From: Paracoccaceae bacterium
GTDB lineage: Bacteria > Pseudomonadota > Alphaproteobacteria > Rhodobacterales > Rhodobacteraceae
Length of the DNA stretch: 5,698 nt
Direction of reading: 5' to 3'
Assembly: GCA_020832725.1 (NCBI GenBank)
Contig: JAFIEC010000052.1
Coordinates: 1-5,698, forward strand
Position 1 is the first letter of the stretch; each line of letters begins with the position of its first letter. Made by a program: the position numbers and the translations under genes. Below, in pieces: positions 4,993 through 5,698 of the stretch. The notes under the pieces are model-generated. The model saw nothing but the letters and a program-made list of their open reading frames with translations. It ran no database searches and was not told where the DNA came from.

Positions 4993-5698
4993 ATGGGCAT
5001 GTTCGACCTGTTCCGCCGCCGGGCGACCGGCGGCCCTGCGGCCGCGCGCGCCCGTCTCGAGGGGGCGATGGCGCGGCGGCGGCTCAGGGGCTGGAACCCG
5101 CCGCTGGAGAACATCAACGCGCTGGTGGCCTCGGGCGGGCCGCGGCTGCTGGCGCGGGCGCGCGAGCTGGTGGTCACCAACGGCTATGCGGCCAATGCCT
5201 GCGAGGCCTTTGCCGCGAACCTGGTGGGCGACGGGATCAAGCCCTCGTCGCTGATCGAGGATGCCGCGCTGCGGGATCGCGTCCAGCGGCTCTGGCTCGC
5301 CTGGACCGACGAGGCCGATGCGGACGGGTTGACCGACTTCTACGGGCTGCAGGCGATGGTGGCGCGCGAGATGTTTGTCGCCGGTGAATGCTTCTTGCGG
5401 ATGCGGCCCCGACGCGCGGAGGACGGTTTGTTGGTGCCGCTGCAATTGCAGCTCCTGCAGTCGGAGATGCTGCCCTTCGAGAAGACCGGCACCGCGGCCA
5501 ACGGCAACCGCCTGCGCTGCGGGATCGAGTTCGATGCCATTGGCCGGCGCGTGGCCTATCACTTCCGCCGACGGCATCCCGGCGACAGCACCGACCAGGG
5601 GCCGGTGATCCCGGAGACGGTGCGGGTGCCAGCCGGAGATGTGCTGCATATCTACCGGCCCATCGACGCGGGCCAGATCCGGGGGCTGCCGCATGTGG
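4993..5698 (+). CDS. Phage portal protein, lambda GpB family, 3'-truncated by window
   Basis: The portal forms the dodecameric ring at the head vertex through which terminase pumps DNA. The frame is open from the ATG at 4993, four bases after gpW copy 2, to the window end (about 235 residues). Family features include the basic N-terminus MGMFDLFRRR and RRRLRGWNPPLENINALVASGG. The helical LLARARELVVTNGYAANACEAFAANLVGDGIKP is the classic GpB region (noted here in two parts: LLARARELVVTNGY, then the Asn-rich helix to GDGIKP). WLAWTDEADADG, FYGLQAMVAREMFVAGECFLRMR and LQLLQSEMLP follow. The region up to the window end (VPAGDVLHIYRPIDAGQIRG) is the usual start of the second half of the core domain. 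Codon use is strongly GC-biased like terL, so the two are the native backbone. Confidence 0.93.
   Translation, partial: MGMFDLFRRRATGGPAAARARLEGAMARRRLRGWNPPLENINALVASGGPRLLARARELVVTNGYAANACEAFAANLVGDGIKPSSLIEDAALRDRVQRLWLAWTDEADADGLTDFYGLQAMVAREMFVAGECFLRMRPRRAEDGLLVPLQLQLLQSEMLPFEKTGTAANGNRLRCGIEFDAIGRRVAYHFRRRHPGDSTDQGPVIPETVRVPAGDVLHIYRPIDAGQIRGLPHV

Noticed and set aside
4058..5254. 398-aa plus-strand open frame spanning the DUF1186 gene, gpW copy 2 and portal
   Set aside because: It runs antisense to DUF1186 and out of frame through gpW and portal, all three of which have family signatures.
4846..5694. 282-aa minus-strand open frame antisense to portal
   Set aside because: Shadow of the portal frame, which is well supported by family motifs.

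Overview
This window is a piece of a lambda-type (GpA/gpW/GpB) prophage morphogenesis region from an alphaproteobacterium, most probably a Rhodobacterales member. That assignment rests on the high-GC coding and on the style of the terminase, gpW and portal proteins; no host gene is present to confirm it. The late-gene backbone reads rightward in the canonical lambda order: large terminase subunit (1-1485, 5' end cut by the window), a gpW-like head-tail joining protein, then the portal protein (4993-5698, 3' end cut).

Two blocks of leftward genes interrupt that backbone, and gpW is present twice. Cargo block 1 (1486-3748) holds a compact operon whose three genes overlap by 4 bp each: an XRE-type HTH regulator with a long C-terminal region (2451-3398), a DUF4258 protein (2161-2454) and a 188-residue protein (1598-2164). 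The last has the architecture of the hemimethylated-DNA reader SeqA: ribbon-helix-helix-like N-terminus, Ala/Pro/Ser/Thr linker, and a C-terminal domain with RTRRY and GWWVSGN motifs. Cargo block 2 (3950-4772) holds one DUF1186 protein (3992-4711) with its own promoter candidate and a hairpin terminator candidate at the convergent junction.

The most informative structure is how the blocks are joined. gpW copy 1 (3749-3949) matches gpW copy 2 (4773-4988) at 158 of 165 nt, but its last codons are not gpW. After the shared RRIVR the protein ends SSCMG, matching the RRTVR-SSYMG end of the terminase (27 of 33 nt). The locus therefore reads terminase tail / cargo 1 / gpW / terminase-like tail / cargo 2 / gpW / portal. 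The simplest reading is a crossover at the short RR-x-VR-coding homology shared by the 3' ends of terL and gpW, which stacked two alternative cargo cassettes in tandem. The terL-gpW junction looks like a cargo (moron) hotspot.

All cargo genes run against the late operon, as expected for genes expressed from the resident prophage rather than during lytic growth. A regulator plus DUF4258 plus SeqA-like protein is not a combination I recognise as a described system and is the best candidate here for something new. No tRNA, rRNA, CRISPR array, integrase or transposase is visible.
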